A stretch of 64,000 nt of DNA from Frigoriglobus tundricola (GCF_013128195.2 NZ_CP053452.2:3472001-3536000); one strand, 5' to 3'. Positions 17,752 through 26,386 are shown, counted from the first letter of the stretch. Notes: generated by a model not told the origin, from the letters alone. Numbers and translations are program-made.

Positions 17752-19179
17752 TCAGTGGCCCGGGGCCGTGCCCCGGTCCTGAACGGTCACCGGCGCCCCC
17801 TCTTCGAGCGGCCCCGTCGCCCGCGTAACGACCTGGTCGGCCGGGCTCAGGCCGGCGACCACCTCGACCTCGATCCCGTTGTCGGTCGCGAACTGCACCG
17901 GAACGAGGTGCGCCTTCCCGTCCCGGACGACCCGAACCGAGCCGCGCCCCCCGCCGGCCTTCCCGACCAACGCGGCCGACGGAACGCGCACGGCGTTCGG
18001 GGCGCCGGGGGTCAGCGCGATCGTGACCCGGCCGTACATGCCGTGAACCAGGATGTGGTTCGGAACGGCGGGGTCCGGGTTCGGGACGTCGATCTCGATC
18101 CGCATCGTCCGGGTCGCGGGGTCCTCGGCGGTGGCCCAGCGGGAGACCTTCAACTTGTCCGCCGGGGCGGCCCCGAACTTGACGCCGGGTAGGGCGTCGA
18201 TTTCGACGACGGCGGTCGAGGTCGTTGAGACGTAGGGCACGTCGCGGTCGGGCACCTGAACGACCACCCGCATGAGGTCCGTCCGCTCCACCGCCAGGAG
18301 CGGCACGACCCCGCCCTGGTCGGCCGCCTTGATGAAGTCGCCGGGGCGCCCGCCTTTGCCCGCGTGGAAGTTGCGCTTCGTCACGACCCCGGTGTACGGC
18401 GCGCGGATCACGGTGTACTCGAGCAGCACCTTCGACCGCGCGAGTTCCGCTTCGGCCACGCCGACGTCGGCCCTGGCCTCGTCCACGTCGGCCTCGGCCT
18501 GGGTCACTTTCGCAGTGGCGGCCAACGCCTTTTCCTTGCTCGCGATCACGTTCTCTTTGGCCGCGTTCTCGGCCTCGAACGCGGACTGGTAGAAGTCCTC
18601 CTGCTCGTCGAGGAGCTTGGCCGACTCCGCCCGCTCGGCGACCAGCCCTTTAACGCGCTCGAGTTGCTTCTCGCGGAAGCGCTTGTAAGCCGTTTTCGCC
18701 TTGACCATTACGGCGGCCAGGTTGACCGCCGCCTCGGCGGCCCGCTGTTCGGCCTGAGCGGCCCGGAGGTGGGCCTCCATCTGTTTGACCTTGGCGTTCA
18801 TGTCGCGCACGCGGGCCGCGTCCCGCTCGACGGTCTTCTCGTACTCCGGAACGGCGATCCGGGCGAGCACGTCACCCGCGCTCACCCGGCTCCCGATGTC
18901 CACGCTCTGCTCCACCAGGTACCCGGACGCCTTCGCGTACAGGTCGGCCCCTTCGAACGGCTCGACGGTCCCCGGTTGGACGCACACGCGCTCGATGCCG
19001 CCCGCACGGGGCTTGACCACTTCGACGGTGACCGGGGTCGGGGCTTTCGGGGCACCGTTGTGCGAGGACCCGTCACCCGCCGCGGTCTTTGAGTGGGCAA
19101 CGGCGTACCAGGCTCCCCCGCAGAGTGCTCCGAAAATGACCAGGATCACCACGAAGTGGTACCAGCGGAGCGAGTTCAT
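17752..19179 (-). CDS. RND efflux periplasmic adaptor (membrane fusion protein)
   Basis: A HlyD/MFP-family adaptor of 475 residues linking the RND pump to its outer membrane channel. It has an N-terminal membrane anchor (WYHFVVILVIFGALCGGAWY) and a split lipoyl domain (SGYLVEQSVDIGSRVSAGDVLARI and VIRAPYTGVVTKRNFHAGKG). Between these lies an unusually long alpha-hairpin of about 190 residues (AHLRAAQAEQRAAEAAVN to DVGVAEAELARSK). The beta-barrel and C-terminal membrane-proximal domain follow. ATG 19179 begins MNSLRWYHF; a longer start would only add a basic tail. It is first in the operon with the pump, and the 756-bp upstream gap leaves ample space for a promoter. Confidence 0.93.
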   Translation of the reverse strand: MNSLRWYHFVVILVIFGALCGGAWYAVAHSKTAAGDGSSHNGAPKAPTPVTVEVVKPRAGGIERVCVQPGTVEPFEGADLYAKASGYLVEQSVDIGSRVSAGDVLARIAVPEYEKTVERDAARVRDMNAKVKQMEAHLRAAQAEQRAAEAAVNLAAVMVKAKTAYKRFREKQLERVKGLVAERAESAKLLDEQEDFYQSAFEAENAAKENVIASKEKALAATAKVTQAEADVDEARADVGVAEAELARSKVLLEYTVIRAPYTGVVTKRNFHAGKGGRPGDFIKAADQGGVVPLLAVERTDLMRVVVQVPDRDVPYVSTTSTAVVEIDALPGVKFGAAPADKLKVSRWATAEDPATRTMRIEIDVPNPDPAVPNHILVHGMYGRVTIALTPGAPNAVRVPSAALVGKAGGGRGSVRVVRDGKAHLVPVQFATDNGIEVEVVAGLSPADQVVTRATGPLEEGAPVTVQDRGTAPGH

Positions 19180-19515
19180 CACTTGGGACCTTGTGGTCGC
19201 GCCGAGGGCGGAGAAAAAACGGCGCGGGGTTCGATTGGGGACAGCACGAACTGTGCCCAACGTGATAGTAACCCGGGAAGCGATAAAAATTGACCGATTT
19301 TCCCAGCGATTCCGCGCGAGCAGAATGACGTCAGTGGGACGTGCGAGAAATGATAACTGCGACGTCCGCGAGAAAAAAATGCGCGTTGCGGACCATCACC
19401 GACCGGTGGAGCGGATTACCACCTTCCTCAGAACGAGGACTCGGCTCTCTTCGAATCGACACGAGTTCGACTCGACTCGGTGACGCCGGAAACGTGTCTG
19501 CCGACCCGGGTGCGC

Positions 19516-19557
19516 CAGCGGTGTGGCCGCGAGCGGACTCTCGCGGCCACACCGCTG
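19516..19557. repeat. Perfect 18-bp hairpin in a 756-bp intergenic region
   Basis: Arms 19516-19533 and 19540-19557 pair perfectly (18 bp, 6-nt loop CGGACT). It lies in the divergent gap 19180-19935 between the adaptor gene and the acyltransferase. Reading frames are open across part of this gap but their composition is not protein-like, and I see no gene, tRNA or clear promoter box. Positions 19250-19400 are noticeably A/T-richer than the surroundings (several A-runs), which would suit the adaptor promoter. Confidence 0.8.
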
Positions 19558-19935
19558 TGGAACGCCGGCGGGGCGAGCCCCTCGTGCCCGGCCGAGCGGG
19601 CAGTGGTCGGAGCCGCGCGAGGAACAATGGTTCGTGCGCTCCGGCTGGCGCGGTTGAGCACGGCTCTCGTGAGCCATCGGGTACTCACGCCTGACCCCAC
19701 GACGGTGGCCGATCGGGCCTCTCGCCCCGGTCGCCGGGCGGACTTGTTAGTCGGCGGGTCCATATCGGCCGGGGGCTCGGGCGCCAAGCAGAAAGCCCGA
19801 GTTGTATCGATTGCGCAACCGAATCAGCAATTTGCCCTCAATTTCGGCGCGGATTATGTCGATGAGGGGGGCGCTCCCGCGCCCTTCACCGTAACCGCGG
19901 GCGGGGCGGAGCGGGGCGCACCATACGAGGTGAGT

Positions 19936-21120
19936 ATGTCGCTACGCCGCGATCAGCTCCCCGCGGTCACCCCGCTCCGGTTCCCCGCCGCGTTCGTGGT
20001 GTTCGTCGTCCACGCCTGGATGTACTTCAAGGGCTCCGACCGGCTCACGTTCGTCCTCCCGCAGCACCACCTCGCGGCGGGGGTGGAGTTCTTCTTCCTG
20101 TTGTCGGGTTTCATCCTCACCTACAACTACCTCGACGAGTTCCGCCGGCCCACGCGCCGGGCCGTCTGGAACTTCTACGTCGCCCGGTGGGCGCGCATCT
20201 ACCCGGTTCACGTGCTGACGGCTCTGGCCGCGCTGCCCACCACCGTCGCCCTCATCCGGCAGGGGCACATTCACGATCCGGCCGCGGTGGCGGTCACGCA
20301 CCTGTTCCTCGTTCAGTCGTTCGTGCCCATCACCTCATCGGGGGTGAACGCGTTCAACGGCGTGTCGTGGAGCCTGTCGGTCGAGTGCTGCTTCTACTTG
20401 GTGCTGCCGCTCCTGATCCCGGCGCTGACGACCGGGAGCCGCGTGCGCCGAGGGGCGGTGCTGCTCCTGGTGCTGGCCCCGTGGCTGGCGGCCGTGGCGG
20501 CCGTGCTCGGCGCGTTCACGATGCCCGTCTGGCTCAACGCGTACCGGCTCCCGCCGGTACGAATGGTCGATTTCGTGGTCGGCATCCTGCTGGGCCTCTG
20601 GTGGTGCAAACGGAACCCCGGCCTGACGGTCGAACGCGGCCCGGTGGGCCGGGCCACGGTGGCGGAAGTCGCGGCGGTCGTGGGGCTGGGCCTGTGGGGC
20701 TGGGAGTGCGCCCGCATCATGGACGGCAGCCCGCGGGAATGGGCCGTGGCCTGGACCGGGGTGTATCTGCCGCCGTTCGCCGTGTGCCTGTGGGTGTTCG
20801 CGCGGGGCGGCGGGCTGGTGTCGCGGGTGCTCGCGTCCGGCCCGCTGACGTACCTCGGCGAGATCAGTTACGCGTTCTACATGATCCACATCCCGGTCTT
20901 CCTGGCGTTCATCCGGTACGGCGGCCGCATCCGGTTCCTCAGTTGGGAGTGGAAGTGGCAGTGGGCGGCGGTCGGCGTGACGACGTTCGCACTGGCGGTG
21001 GCGTGCTACCACCTGTACGAGATCCCGCTCCGCGACCGGCTGCGGAAGCGGCTGTCGATCCGGAAACCGGTGCCCCAGCCGGTCGCGGTACCGGAGGCAC
21101 CCGCCCGGCGCGCGGCCTGA
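19936..21120 (+). CDS. Acyltransferase 3 family membrane protein
   Basis: An integral membrane O-acyltransferase of 394 residues, the family that acetylates or succinylates sugars of exopolysaccharide, lipopolysaccharide or antibiotics. Hallmarks are the early RFPAAFVVFVVHAWMYF with its His, GVEFFFLLSGFILTYNY, and the Arg-rich FYVARWARIYPVHVLTAL. Next come WSLSVECCFYLVLPLLIP, with the catalytic-region Glu/Cys pair, and about ten hydrophobic segments ending in YAFYMIHIPVFLAF. ATG 19936 (MSLRRDQLPAVTPLRFPAAF) is the natural start; the upstream open frame is not protein-like. It stands alone, so the substrate is unknown. Confidence 0.9.
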   Translation: MSLRRDQLPAVTPLRFPAAFVVFVVHAWMYFKGSDRLTFVLPQHHLAAGVEFFFLLSGFILTYNYLDEFRRPTRRAVWNFYVARWARIYPVHVLTALAALPTTVALIRQGHIHDPAAVAVTHLFLVQSFVPITSSGVNAFNGVSWSLSVECCFYLVLPLLIPALTTGSRVRRGAVLLLVLAPWLAAVAAVLGAFTMPVWLNAYRLPPVRMVDFVVGILLGLWWCKRNPGLTVERGPVGRATVAEVAAVVGLGLWGWECARIMDGSPREWAVAWTGVYLPPFAVCLWVFARGGGLVSRVLASGPLTYLGEISYAFYMIHIPVFLAFIRYGGRIRFLSWEWKWQWAAVGVTTFALAVACYHLYEIPLRDRLRKRLSIRKPVPQPVAVPEAPARRAA

Positions 21121-21126
21121 TCTTCA

Positions 21127-21246
21127 ATCGAGCGAGCGGCGGGACGTAAGTCCGCCGGTGCTTCGAGTTGCGAAGCACCGGCGGACTTACGTCCCGCCGC
21201 TCGCTCGATGACCAAGCACCGGCGGACTTACGTCGCGCCGCTCGCT
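21127..21246. repeat. Perfect 39-bp foldback plus a third partial copy
   Basis: 21127-21165 and 21171-21209 are perfect inverted 39-mers around a 5-nt loop (AGTTG). A third, 33-nt copy of the right arm follows directly at 21214-21246 with one mismatch. It fills the gap between the convergent acyltransferase and dehydrogenase genes, so it could block read-through both ways. The extra copy implies the unit can duplicate. Confidence 0.9.
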
Positions 21247-21252
21247 GGCCCG

Positions 21253-23289
21253 TCACTTCACGAAACGGTAGATGCCCTTCCCGGTGTTGCTGACGGTGAG
21301 GAAGTACAGTTCGCCCGGTTCGTCCTCGCCGAACGACATGACCGGCTTCGCGGGGTCCTTGATCGACCGGTTCGCGGTCACGCGGCCGGCCTTTTCGTCG
21401 TACTTCAGCGCCCAGACCTTCGACGTGACGTAGTCCGCGTACAGGTAGTGCCCTTCGAGTTCGGGGAGCGCCTTCCCGCGGTACACGGTTCCGCCGGTGA
21501 TGGACTTGCCGATCGAGTGGTTGTACTCCCAGATCGGCTCGATGTACTCCTTCGCGACCCCGGTGCCCCGCGCGCCGAACGGGTGCAGGCCCTCGCGGCG
21601 GTTCCAGCCGTAGTTGCCCCCCTTGGTGATCAAGTTGATCTCCTCGAACAGGTTCTGGCCCACGTCCGCGGCCCACAGTTGGCCGGTCTTGCGGTCGAAG
21701 CTCATCCGCCACACGTTACGAAGGCCGTAGGCGTAGATTTCCGGCTTCGCGTCCTTCACGCCGACGAACGGGTTGTCCTTCGGGATCGCGTAGTTCTTGC
21801 CGTCGGCCTTGTTGTCGATGTCGATGCGGAGGATCTTGCCGAACCAGTTGGAGAGCGTCTGGCCGTTGTCGTGGGGGTCGTTACCGGCGCCGCCGTCGCC
21901 GTGGGCGATGTACAGGTAGCCGTCCGGGCCGAAGCAAATGGTCCCGCCGTCGTGGTTCCAGAACGGCCGCTTGGTGTACCGCAGCACCTCTTCTTCCGAT
22001 TCGGGGTCGAGGGCGGTCGGGTCGGTCTTGCTCAGCCGGAACCGCGACACCACGTTCGCCGTGCGCTCGGCCCTCGGGGTGTAGAACACGAAGACCTCGC
22101 CGGTCTCCTTGAACTTCGGGTGGAAGGCCATGCCGAGGAAGCCCTCCTCGTTGGTCTGGTCGGAGTACTGCACCCGCTTCTGGATGTCGAGGAACAGCTT
22201 CGTCTCGGTCGCCTTCTGGTCGTTGGGGAACGCGTGAACGACGCCGTGCTGCGTGGCGACGAAGACGCGGTTGGAGCCGTCGTTGGCGTGGGTGAGGACG
22301 ATCGGACGGAGCGGGACCACCTTGCCGGCCTCGGCGTCGGTGTTCCAGCCGGCCCACTTCAGGTCCGGGAACGCGACCTCCGTCTTGATCGGGAGGGCGC
22401 TGGTATCGACCTCGAAGCCGGGGACCTGCGCGGGGATCGCGGTGAGCGTGCCGGCCTTCATGTCCGGTACGAGGATGAACTGGCCGGTGGGATCGAGGCA
22501 CGTGTCGGCGGCCGACTGGAACCCCTCGGCCACCAGCACCGGCTTCGCGCCGGGCTTGGGAATGCCAAACAGCTTGCCCGTCTTCCAGCTCGACACGAAC
22601 AGCCGGCCGTAGTTGTCCCACGTCACGCCGTCGGCCCCGTCCATGCCGTCGGCGAGCTTCTCGCTCGACCCGTCGGCGAGCTTGATGCGGTACAGGATGC
22701 CGGTACCGAAGTCCGCGAGGAGGAGGTGCGACGCGCCGTCCATTGCGAGGCCGTTGGGCTCGTTGAGGGCGGGGAGCGTCTTCTCGTTCACCACGGTCTT
22801 CACCAGCCCATTGAAGCTGATGCTGTACACCGCCCCGCCGGTGCCCTTGGCGCCGGAATCGCTGACGAAGACCGTTCCGCTCTCGGGATCGATTGCGATG
22901 TCGTTGAGGGCGACCGGCGGGACGGGGAAGGCGTTGGCGGGGGCGAGCATATCGACCTTCACGCCGCCGCCGAACCGCGGGTTGAGGTCGACGCGGAGCA
23001 CCTTCGTCTTGTCGACAATGAAGATCCACGGCCCGAAGAACGCGATCCCCTTGGGGGCGTCCAGATCGCTCACAACGGCGACCGGCTTGCCGTTGTCAAT
23101 GCGGACGATGGAGCCGCCGCCGGCCTTGCCGGGCTCGCCCATGACGGACAGGTACATCTTGCCGTCGGTTCCGATGGCGACGGACTCCGGGTTGACCAGC
23201 CCCTCAAGGAGCGGCTTGGGCAGTTCGGCGGCCGGCGCGATCGCCGGCGCGGCGAGCACCAATAAAGCGAGGGAGAGATAGCGCGTCAT
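21253..23289 (-). CDS. Exported PQQ-dependent sugar dehydrogenase-like protein with two beta-propellers
   Basis: A secreted protein of 678 residues starting with a signal peptide (MTRYLSLALLVLAAPAIAPAAE). The first half (about 25-300) is an NHL/SMP-30-like propeller with repeats such as PESVAIGTDGKMYLSVMG and LNEPNGLAMDGASHLLLADFG. The second half (about 310-678) is a soluble glucose/sorbosone dehydrogenase propeller: NEEGFLGMAFHPKF, NHDGGTICFGPDGYLYIAHGDGG, YAYGLRNVWRMSFD, LWAADVGQNLFEEINL, GGNYGWNRREGLHPFG. In that family a His/Asp set and Arg hold PQQ and Ca2+. The fusion suggests a substrate-channelling or scaffold unit in the periplasm. It is flanked by palindromes on both sides and looks like a single-gene unit. 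Confidence 0.92.
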   Translation of the reverse strand: MTRYLSLALLVLAAPAIAPAAELPKPLLEGLVNPESVAIGTDGKMYLSVMGEPGKAGGGSIVRIDNGKPVAVVSDLDAPKGIAFFGPWIFIVDKTKVLRVDLNPRFGGGVKVDMLAPANAFPVPPVALNDIAIDPESGTVFVSDSGAKGTGGAVYSISFNGLVKTVVNEKTLPALNEPNGLAMDGASHLLLADFGTGILYRIKLADGSSEKLADGMDGADGVTWDNYGRLFVSSWKTGKLFGIPKPGAKPVLVAEGFQSAADTCLDPTGQFILVPDMKAGTLTAIPAQVPGFEVDTSALPIKTEVAFPDLKWAGWNTDAEAGKVVPLRPIVLTHANDGSNRVFVATQHGVVHAFPNDQKATETKLFLDIQKRVQYSDQTNEEGFLGMAFHPKFKETGEVFVFYTPRAERTANVVSRFRLSKTDPTALDPESEEEVLRYTKRPFWNHDGGTICFGPDGYLYIAHGDGGAGNDPHDNGQTLSNWFGKILRIDIDNKADGKNYAIPKDNPFVGVKDAKPEIYAYGLRNVWRMSFDRKTGQLWAADVGQNLFEEINLITKGGNYGWNRREGLHPFGARGTGVAKEYIEPIWEYNHSIGKSITGGTVYRGKALPELEGHYLYADYVTSKVWALKYDEKAGRVTANRSIKDPAKPVMSFGEDEPGELYFLTVSNTGKGIYRFVK

Positions 23290-23396
23290 CCGGGGTGATC
23301 CTCACGCGGGTGAATGGTGGCAGCGCCGGGATAGTGTGACGGCGCGGAGGGATGGGGGCAAGGGGTTGAGCAAATTCCAAGCGAGTTGAGTTCCCG

Positions 23397-23436
23397 TGGT
23401 TGGGTTTTCAGCCTGAAGGGCTGAAAACCCAGCCAC
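23397..23436 (-). terminator. Hairpin downstream of mqnE
   Basis: GGGTTTTCAGCC pairs with GGCTGAAAACCC around a short loop, with partial pairing extending further. On the minus strand it begins 12 bp after the mqnE stop codon and lies before the convergent-free gap to the dehydrogenase start. Position and stability suit a terminator for mqnE; there is no long T-run. Confidence 0.6.
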
Positions 23437-23447
23437 GGCCGTCGCCC

Positions 23448-24590
23448 TCACCCCACCACTTCCAGCTTGCGCCCGGTCGCCCACGTCTTTTCGGCCGGCT
23501 TGGCGCGGACGACCTCGTTGTACAGCGTGTCGCGCTCCACGGGCACGCGGCCGGCTTCCTCGATCAGCCGGCGCAGGTCGCGGACGGTCAGCTCTTGCGG
23601 CGAGTCGCTCCCCGCCGCGTGGTAGATGGTTTCGTGAACGACGGTGCCGTCGATGTCGTCGGCGCCGTAGCTCTGGGCCACCTGAGCCACCTTTACGGTC
23701 AGCATCTGCCAGTACGCCTTGATGTGCGGGAAGTTGTCCAGCATCAGGCGGGCCAGCGCCATCACCTTCAGGTCCGTCATGCCGCTCGGCTTGGGGATGT
23801 TCGCGCCGAGCGGGTTGTTCGTCGGGTGGAACGCCAGGGGGATGAAGGTCTGGAACCCGCCGGTCCGGTCCTGGAGGTCGCGCAAGCGCAGCATGTGGTC
23901 GAGGCGGTGCTCGGCGCTCTCGATGTGGCCGTAGAGCATCGTCGCGTTCGACTTCCCGCCCAGTTCGTGCCACTCGCGGTGGACGCGGAGCCACTGGTCG
24001 GCGTCGGCCTTGTAGTCGCAGAGCTTCGAGCGGACGTCGGGGTGGAAGATCTCGGCCCCGCCGCCCGGCAGCGAGCCGAGCCCGGCCTCCTTCATTTCCG
24101 CGAACAGTTCCTTCGTCGGCCGCTTCGTGATCCGCTCGAACCAGTCCCACTCCACCGCGGTCCACGCCTTCAGGTGCAGCTCGGGGTGCGCGGCGTGGAT
24201 GGTGCGGATGATGTTCAGGTACCACTCGTAGGGCAGCAGGTGGTGCAGCCCGCCGACGATGTGCAGCTCGGTCGCGCCCCGCGCGCTGGCCTCGCGGGCG
24301 CGCTGGAGGATCTGTTCGTCGGTCATTACGTAGCCGGCGGGCGACTTCAGATCGGCCCGGAACGAGCAGAACGCGCACCGGTAGACGCACACGTTGGTCG
24401 GGTTCAGGTGCTGGTTCACGTTGTAGTACGTGACGTTCCCGTTCTTCTTCTCGCGGACGCGGTTCGCCAGTTCCCCGAGGGTGAACAGGTCCGCGTGCCG
24501 GTCCAGGAACAGGCCGTCGTCGAACGTGAGCCGCGTGCCGGCGACGACCTTGTCGCGGATGTCGGCCAGCCGTCCGGCTGTGGTGGTCAT
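23448..24590 (-). CDS. mqnE: Aminofutalosine synthase (radical SAM, menaquinone biosynthesis)
   Basis: Joins a radical from SAM to 3-enolpyruvyl-benzoate to make aminofutalosine in the futalosine pathway to menaquinone. The 380 residues carry the cluster motif NVCVYRCAFCSFRAD (CxxxCxxC, about residues 69-76) in the MqnE/MqnC/CofH style. Further typical blocks are GATELHIVGGLHHLLPYEWY, HLKAWTAVEWDWFERITKR, GSLPGGGAEIFHPDVR, MLYGHIESAEHRLDHMLRLRDLQDRTGGFQTFIPLAFHP and GADDIDGTVVHETIYHAAG. The GLHHLLPYEWY and PGGGAEIF forms favour MqnE over MqnC. ATG 24590 is followed by MTTTAGRLADIRDKV. No other mqn gene is in the window. The divergent 206-bp gap to 24797 should hold promoters for both sides. 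Confidence 0.93.
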   Translation of the reverse strand: MTTTAGRLADIRDKVVAGTRLTFDDGLFLDRHADLFTLGELANRVREKKNGNVTYYNVNQHLNPTNVCVYRCAFCSFRADLKSPAGYVMTDEQILQRAREASARGATELHIVGGLHHLLPYEWYLNIIRTIHAAHPELHLKAWTAVEWDWFERITKRPTKELFAEMKEAGLGSLPGGGAEIFHPDVRSKLCDYKADADQWLRVHREWHELGGKSNATMLYGHIESAEHRLDHMLRLRDLQDRTGGFQTFIPLAFHPTNNPLGANIPKPSGMTDLKVMALARLMLDNFPHIKAYWQMLTVKVAQVAQSYGADDIDGTVVHETIYHAAGSDSPQELTVRDLRRLIEEAGRVPVERDTLYNEVVRAKPAEKTWATGRKLEVVG

Positions 24591-24796
24591 GAGTGTGCCT
24601 CCCGTCCGGGGCGACCGGACATGCGTGTTCTATCCGCGCACCGGGCTAACCGCAATCGGCGCCAGAGGGTTAACCCCTACGGCCGGCACCGCGGAAGTGG
24701 GGAAGTCTGGGCAAGCTGAGTTGTACCCGGCCCGCGCGAGCGCAGAATTCGGCAGGTGGGCGGGATTCCAACACGGATCGACAACAGGAGAGTCAC

Positions 24797-25552
24797 ATGC
24801 GCAAGTTGCTGCTGCTCGCGGCGCTGGCCGCGGGCGGAACGGCGGGGGTGGCGAGCGCCGACGGCGGCCACTCGTTCGGGCCGTACCCGGTGAAAGAGAT
24901 TCACGACCGCTTATGGCCGCACTCGACCTCGGTGACGTGGCCGTCCGTCACGCCGCCGGGGTGGTACACGAACACGTACCGGCACCAGTGGTACCAGCCG
25001 TGGTACGCGTACTACAACTTCAGCTCCGGTCCCTACGCCAACTGGGCGGCCGGCGGCGGGTACGCCGGGTACTCCTACCACGGCCCGGCCGGGGTCTACA
25101 ACTACAACAAGCCGCCGGCCGAGCCGTACATCGGCGTGTGGTACAAGGGCACCCCGGAACAAGAAGAACTCCGGGCGGCGACGAGCCCCTATGGCTACGG
25201 CCCCACGGCCCCGGCGACCCCGTCCACGTCCGAGCCGTCACCGTCGAAGATGCCGGCGACCAAGGACGAGAAGCCGAAGGACGAGAAGCCCAAGAGCGGC
25301 AACGTGTCGGTGACCCTGCCGACGGACGCCAAACTGCTGTTCAACGGCGTCGCGTCGGTGGGCGCGGGCGGCGTGCGGACGTTCGCCACGCCGCCGCTGG
25401 CGCCGGGCCAGAGCTACCAGTACCAACTGACGGCGGAGGTTACCCGCGACGGCCGCACCGAGCGCGCGACCGAGACGGTGATCGTCCGGGCCGGTGAGAC
25501 CGCTCAGGTCACGCTCGCGCCCAGCGCGGTTCTGACGGCCGGGGCGAAGTAA
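24797..25552 (+). CDS. Exported TIGR03000-type protein (planctomycete-specific family)
   Basis: A 251-residue protein with a clean signal peptide (MRKLLLLAALAAGGTAGVASA), a Tyr/Trp/Pro/Gly-rich middle (WYTNTYRHQWYQPWYAYYNF), and a Lys/Glu/Pro linker with repeated KDEKPK. The C-terminal domain is about 75 residues: VSVTLPTDAKLLFNGVA, RTFATPPLAPGQSYQYQLTAE, then DGRTERATETVIVRAGETAQV. I recognise that last domain as the TIGR03000 type, seen in many exported planctomycete proteins of unknown role, probably a small beta-sandwich of the envelope. ATG 24797 follows GGAGAG. Single-gene unit with two palindromes behind it. Confidence 0.88.
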   Translation: MRKLLLLAALAAGGTAGVASADGGHSFGPYPVKEIHDRLWPHSTSVTWPSVTPPGWYTNTYRHQWYQPWYAYYNFSSGPYANWAAGGGYAGYSYHGPAGVYNYNKPPAEPYIGVWYKGTPEQEELRAATSPYGYGPTAPATPSTSEPSPSKMPATKDEKPKDEKPKSGNVSVTLPTDAKLLFNGVASVGAGGVRTFATPPLAPGQSYQYQLTAEVTRDGRTERATETVIVRAGETAQVTLAPSAVLTAGAK

Positions 25553-25571
25553 GCCGAAAGCTAAGGATCAC

Positions 25572-25650
25572 CGGACAGAACTTGTGGTGCAGGCGTCTCG
25601 CCTGCATAGCTGAGGCAGGCGAGACGCCTGCACCACAACAGTTCTGTCCG
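25572..25650. repeat. Paired-hairpin element, GGCG-TCT-CGCC variant
   Basis: A nearly perfect foldback with arms of about 34 nt. Each arm is itself a mini-palindrome with a 3-nt loop: GCAGGCG-TCT-CGCCTGC in the first and GCAGGCG-AGA-CGCCTGC in the second. The same family occurs at 8653-8710 and 42711-42782, while the central loops (here about 9 nt) are unrelated. The outer stem carries extra pairing, CGGACAGAA with TTCTGTCCG. Confidence 0.9.
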
Positions 25651-25667
25651 ATAGTCCTAATGCATAG

Positions 25668-25729
25668 CGCGAGCGCGTGATTGAGCCTCCTGCCGCAAAT
25701 GAGGCAGGGCGCTCAATCACGCGCTCGCG
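25668..25729. terminator. Perfect 19-bp hairpin between convergent genes
   Basis: Arms 25668-25686 and 25711-25729 pair over 19 bp without mismatch, and the inside pairs further (CTGCC with GGCAG). TTTTG follows directly on the plus strand. It lies between the TIGR03000 gene (plus) and the 25751-26041 gene (minus), so it may stop transcription from both. Confidence 0.6.
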
Positions 25730-25750
25730 TTTTGCCCGGCCGACCGAAAC

Positions 25751-26041
25751 TCAGTCGGGATCTTGGGCGATTTCCAACCGCCGCTTCTGAACAAGTTCGG
25801 CCGCACCGGGCTGGTTCATCCACGCGAAGACCGCGTCGAACACGTCCTCGATCTCCGACACGGCCCCGAACGACCGCACTTTGAACCGCGCCTTGCACAC
25901 CGGGCAGGTCACATAGAGGTCAAATGGCGATACAGCGAATGCCTTTCCGCAGTGCGACACTTCACGCGCCAACGGCAATGCCGCAACGGCGTCGAGCAGT
26001 GCTGGGGGGACGTCCACGTCCGAGGCGAGGTGGGTTGACAT
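25751..26041 (-). CDS. Small protein with CxxC zinc-ribbon-like motif
   Basis: A 96-residue cytosolic protein. It has a His-Cys pair near residue 30 (SHCGKAFAV) and a CPVC motif near 47-50 (YVTCPVCKARFKVRSFG), enough ligands for one zinc site. A helical tail (IEDVFDAVFAWMNQPGAAELVQKRRLEIAQ) follows. I do not recognise a named family. The stop codon of the upstream gene (26045) lies 4 bp before its start at 26041, so the two genes form an operon and probably work together. Base composition is slightly less GC-rich than the neighbours. Confidence 0.75.
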   Translation of the reverse strand: MSTHLASDVDVPPALLDAVAALPLAREVSHCGKAFAVSPFDLYVTCPVCKARFKVRSFGAVSEIEDVFDAVFAWMNQPGAAELVQKRRLEIAQDPD

Positions 26042-26044
26042 GAA

Positions 26045-26386
26045 TCACTCCGGATTGCGTAACGCGGCCTTGAACGCGGGTCGGTCCATCCCGATACCGG
26101 GTTCGATTTCGCAGTGCGCCGTGCGGAGGCGCTCCGGTAGGGACTCGGCTCCGGCCGTTGGAATCACGAGAAGCCCATGCTCCTCGATGACCGACACAGT
26201 CCGGAAGATGACCACGCTACCAGGCCGAAAGGCAGCAAGAATCTCGTCTTCTGTGAGCGGCGGATCACCCCCGGCGGGATCGAAAACCGAGATTCCGTGC
26301 TCGCCCTTGCGAAGTTGGAACGCCGGCTGTCCGGGCGAAGCCACCCGGACGACGACCGCCACGACTCGTTCGGTCGGGGCGCTCAT
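26045..26386 (-). CDS. Hypothetical protein, first gene of a two-gene operon
   Basis: A 113-residue protein starting MSAPTERVVAVVVRVASPGQP. It alternates short beta-like strands (AFQLRKGEHGISVFD, GSVVIFRTVSVIEEHGLLVIP) with a helical C-terminus (LPERLRTAHCEIEPGIGMDRPAFKAALRN). No catalytic motif, signal peptide or membrane segment is visible and I do not recognise it. It overlaps nothing and is followed at 4 bp by the CxxC protein. The ileS stop lies 33 bp further upstream, so it could be transcribed from the ileS promoter. Confidence 0.7.
   Translation of the reverse strand: MSAPTERVVAVVVRVASPGQPAFQLRKGEHGISVFDPAGGDPPLTEDEILAAFRPGSVVIFRTVSVIEEHGLLVIPTAGAESLPERLRTAHCEIEPGIGMDRPAFKAALRNPE

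Noticed and set aside
19215-19260. tRNA-like GGTTCGATT stretch upstream of the adaptor gene
   Set aside because: No acceptor stem, anticodon arm or CCA context can be drawn around it.
19480-19935. N-terminal extension of the acyltransferase by about 150 residues
   Set aside because: The extension is translated repeat and low-complexity sequence; the family starts right at the first membrane segment after ATG 19936.
21208-23265. Long plus-strand open frame opposite the double-propeller dehydrogenase
   Set aside because: Antisense shadow: Val/Arg/Ala/Asp-rich, no motif, and its start lies in the foldback repeat.
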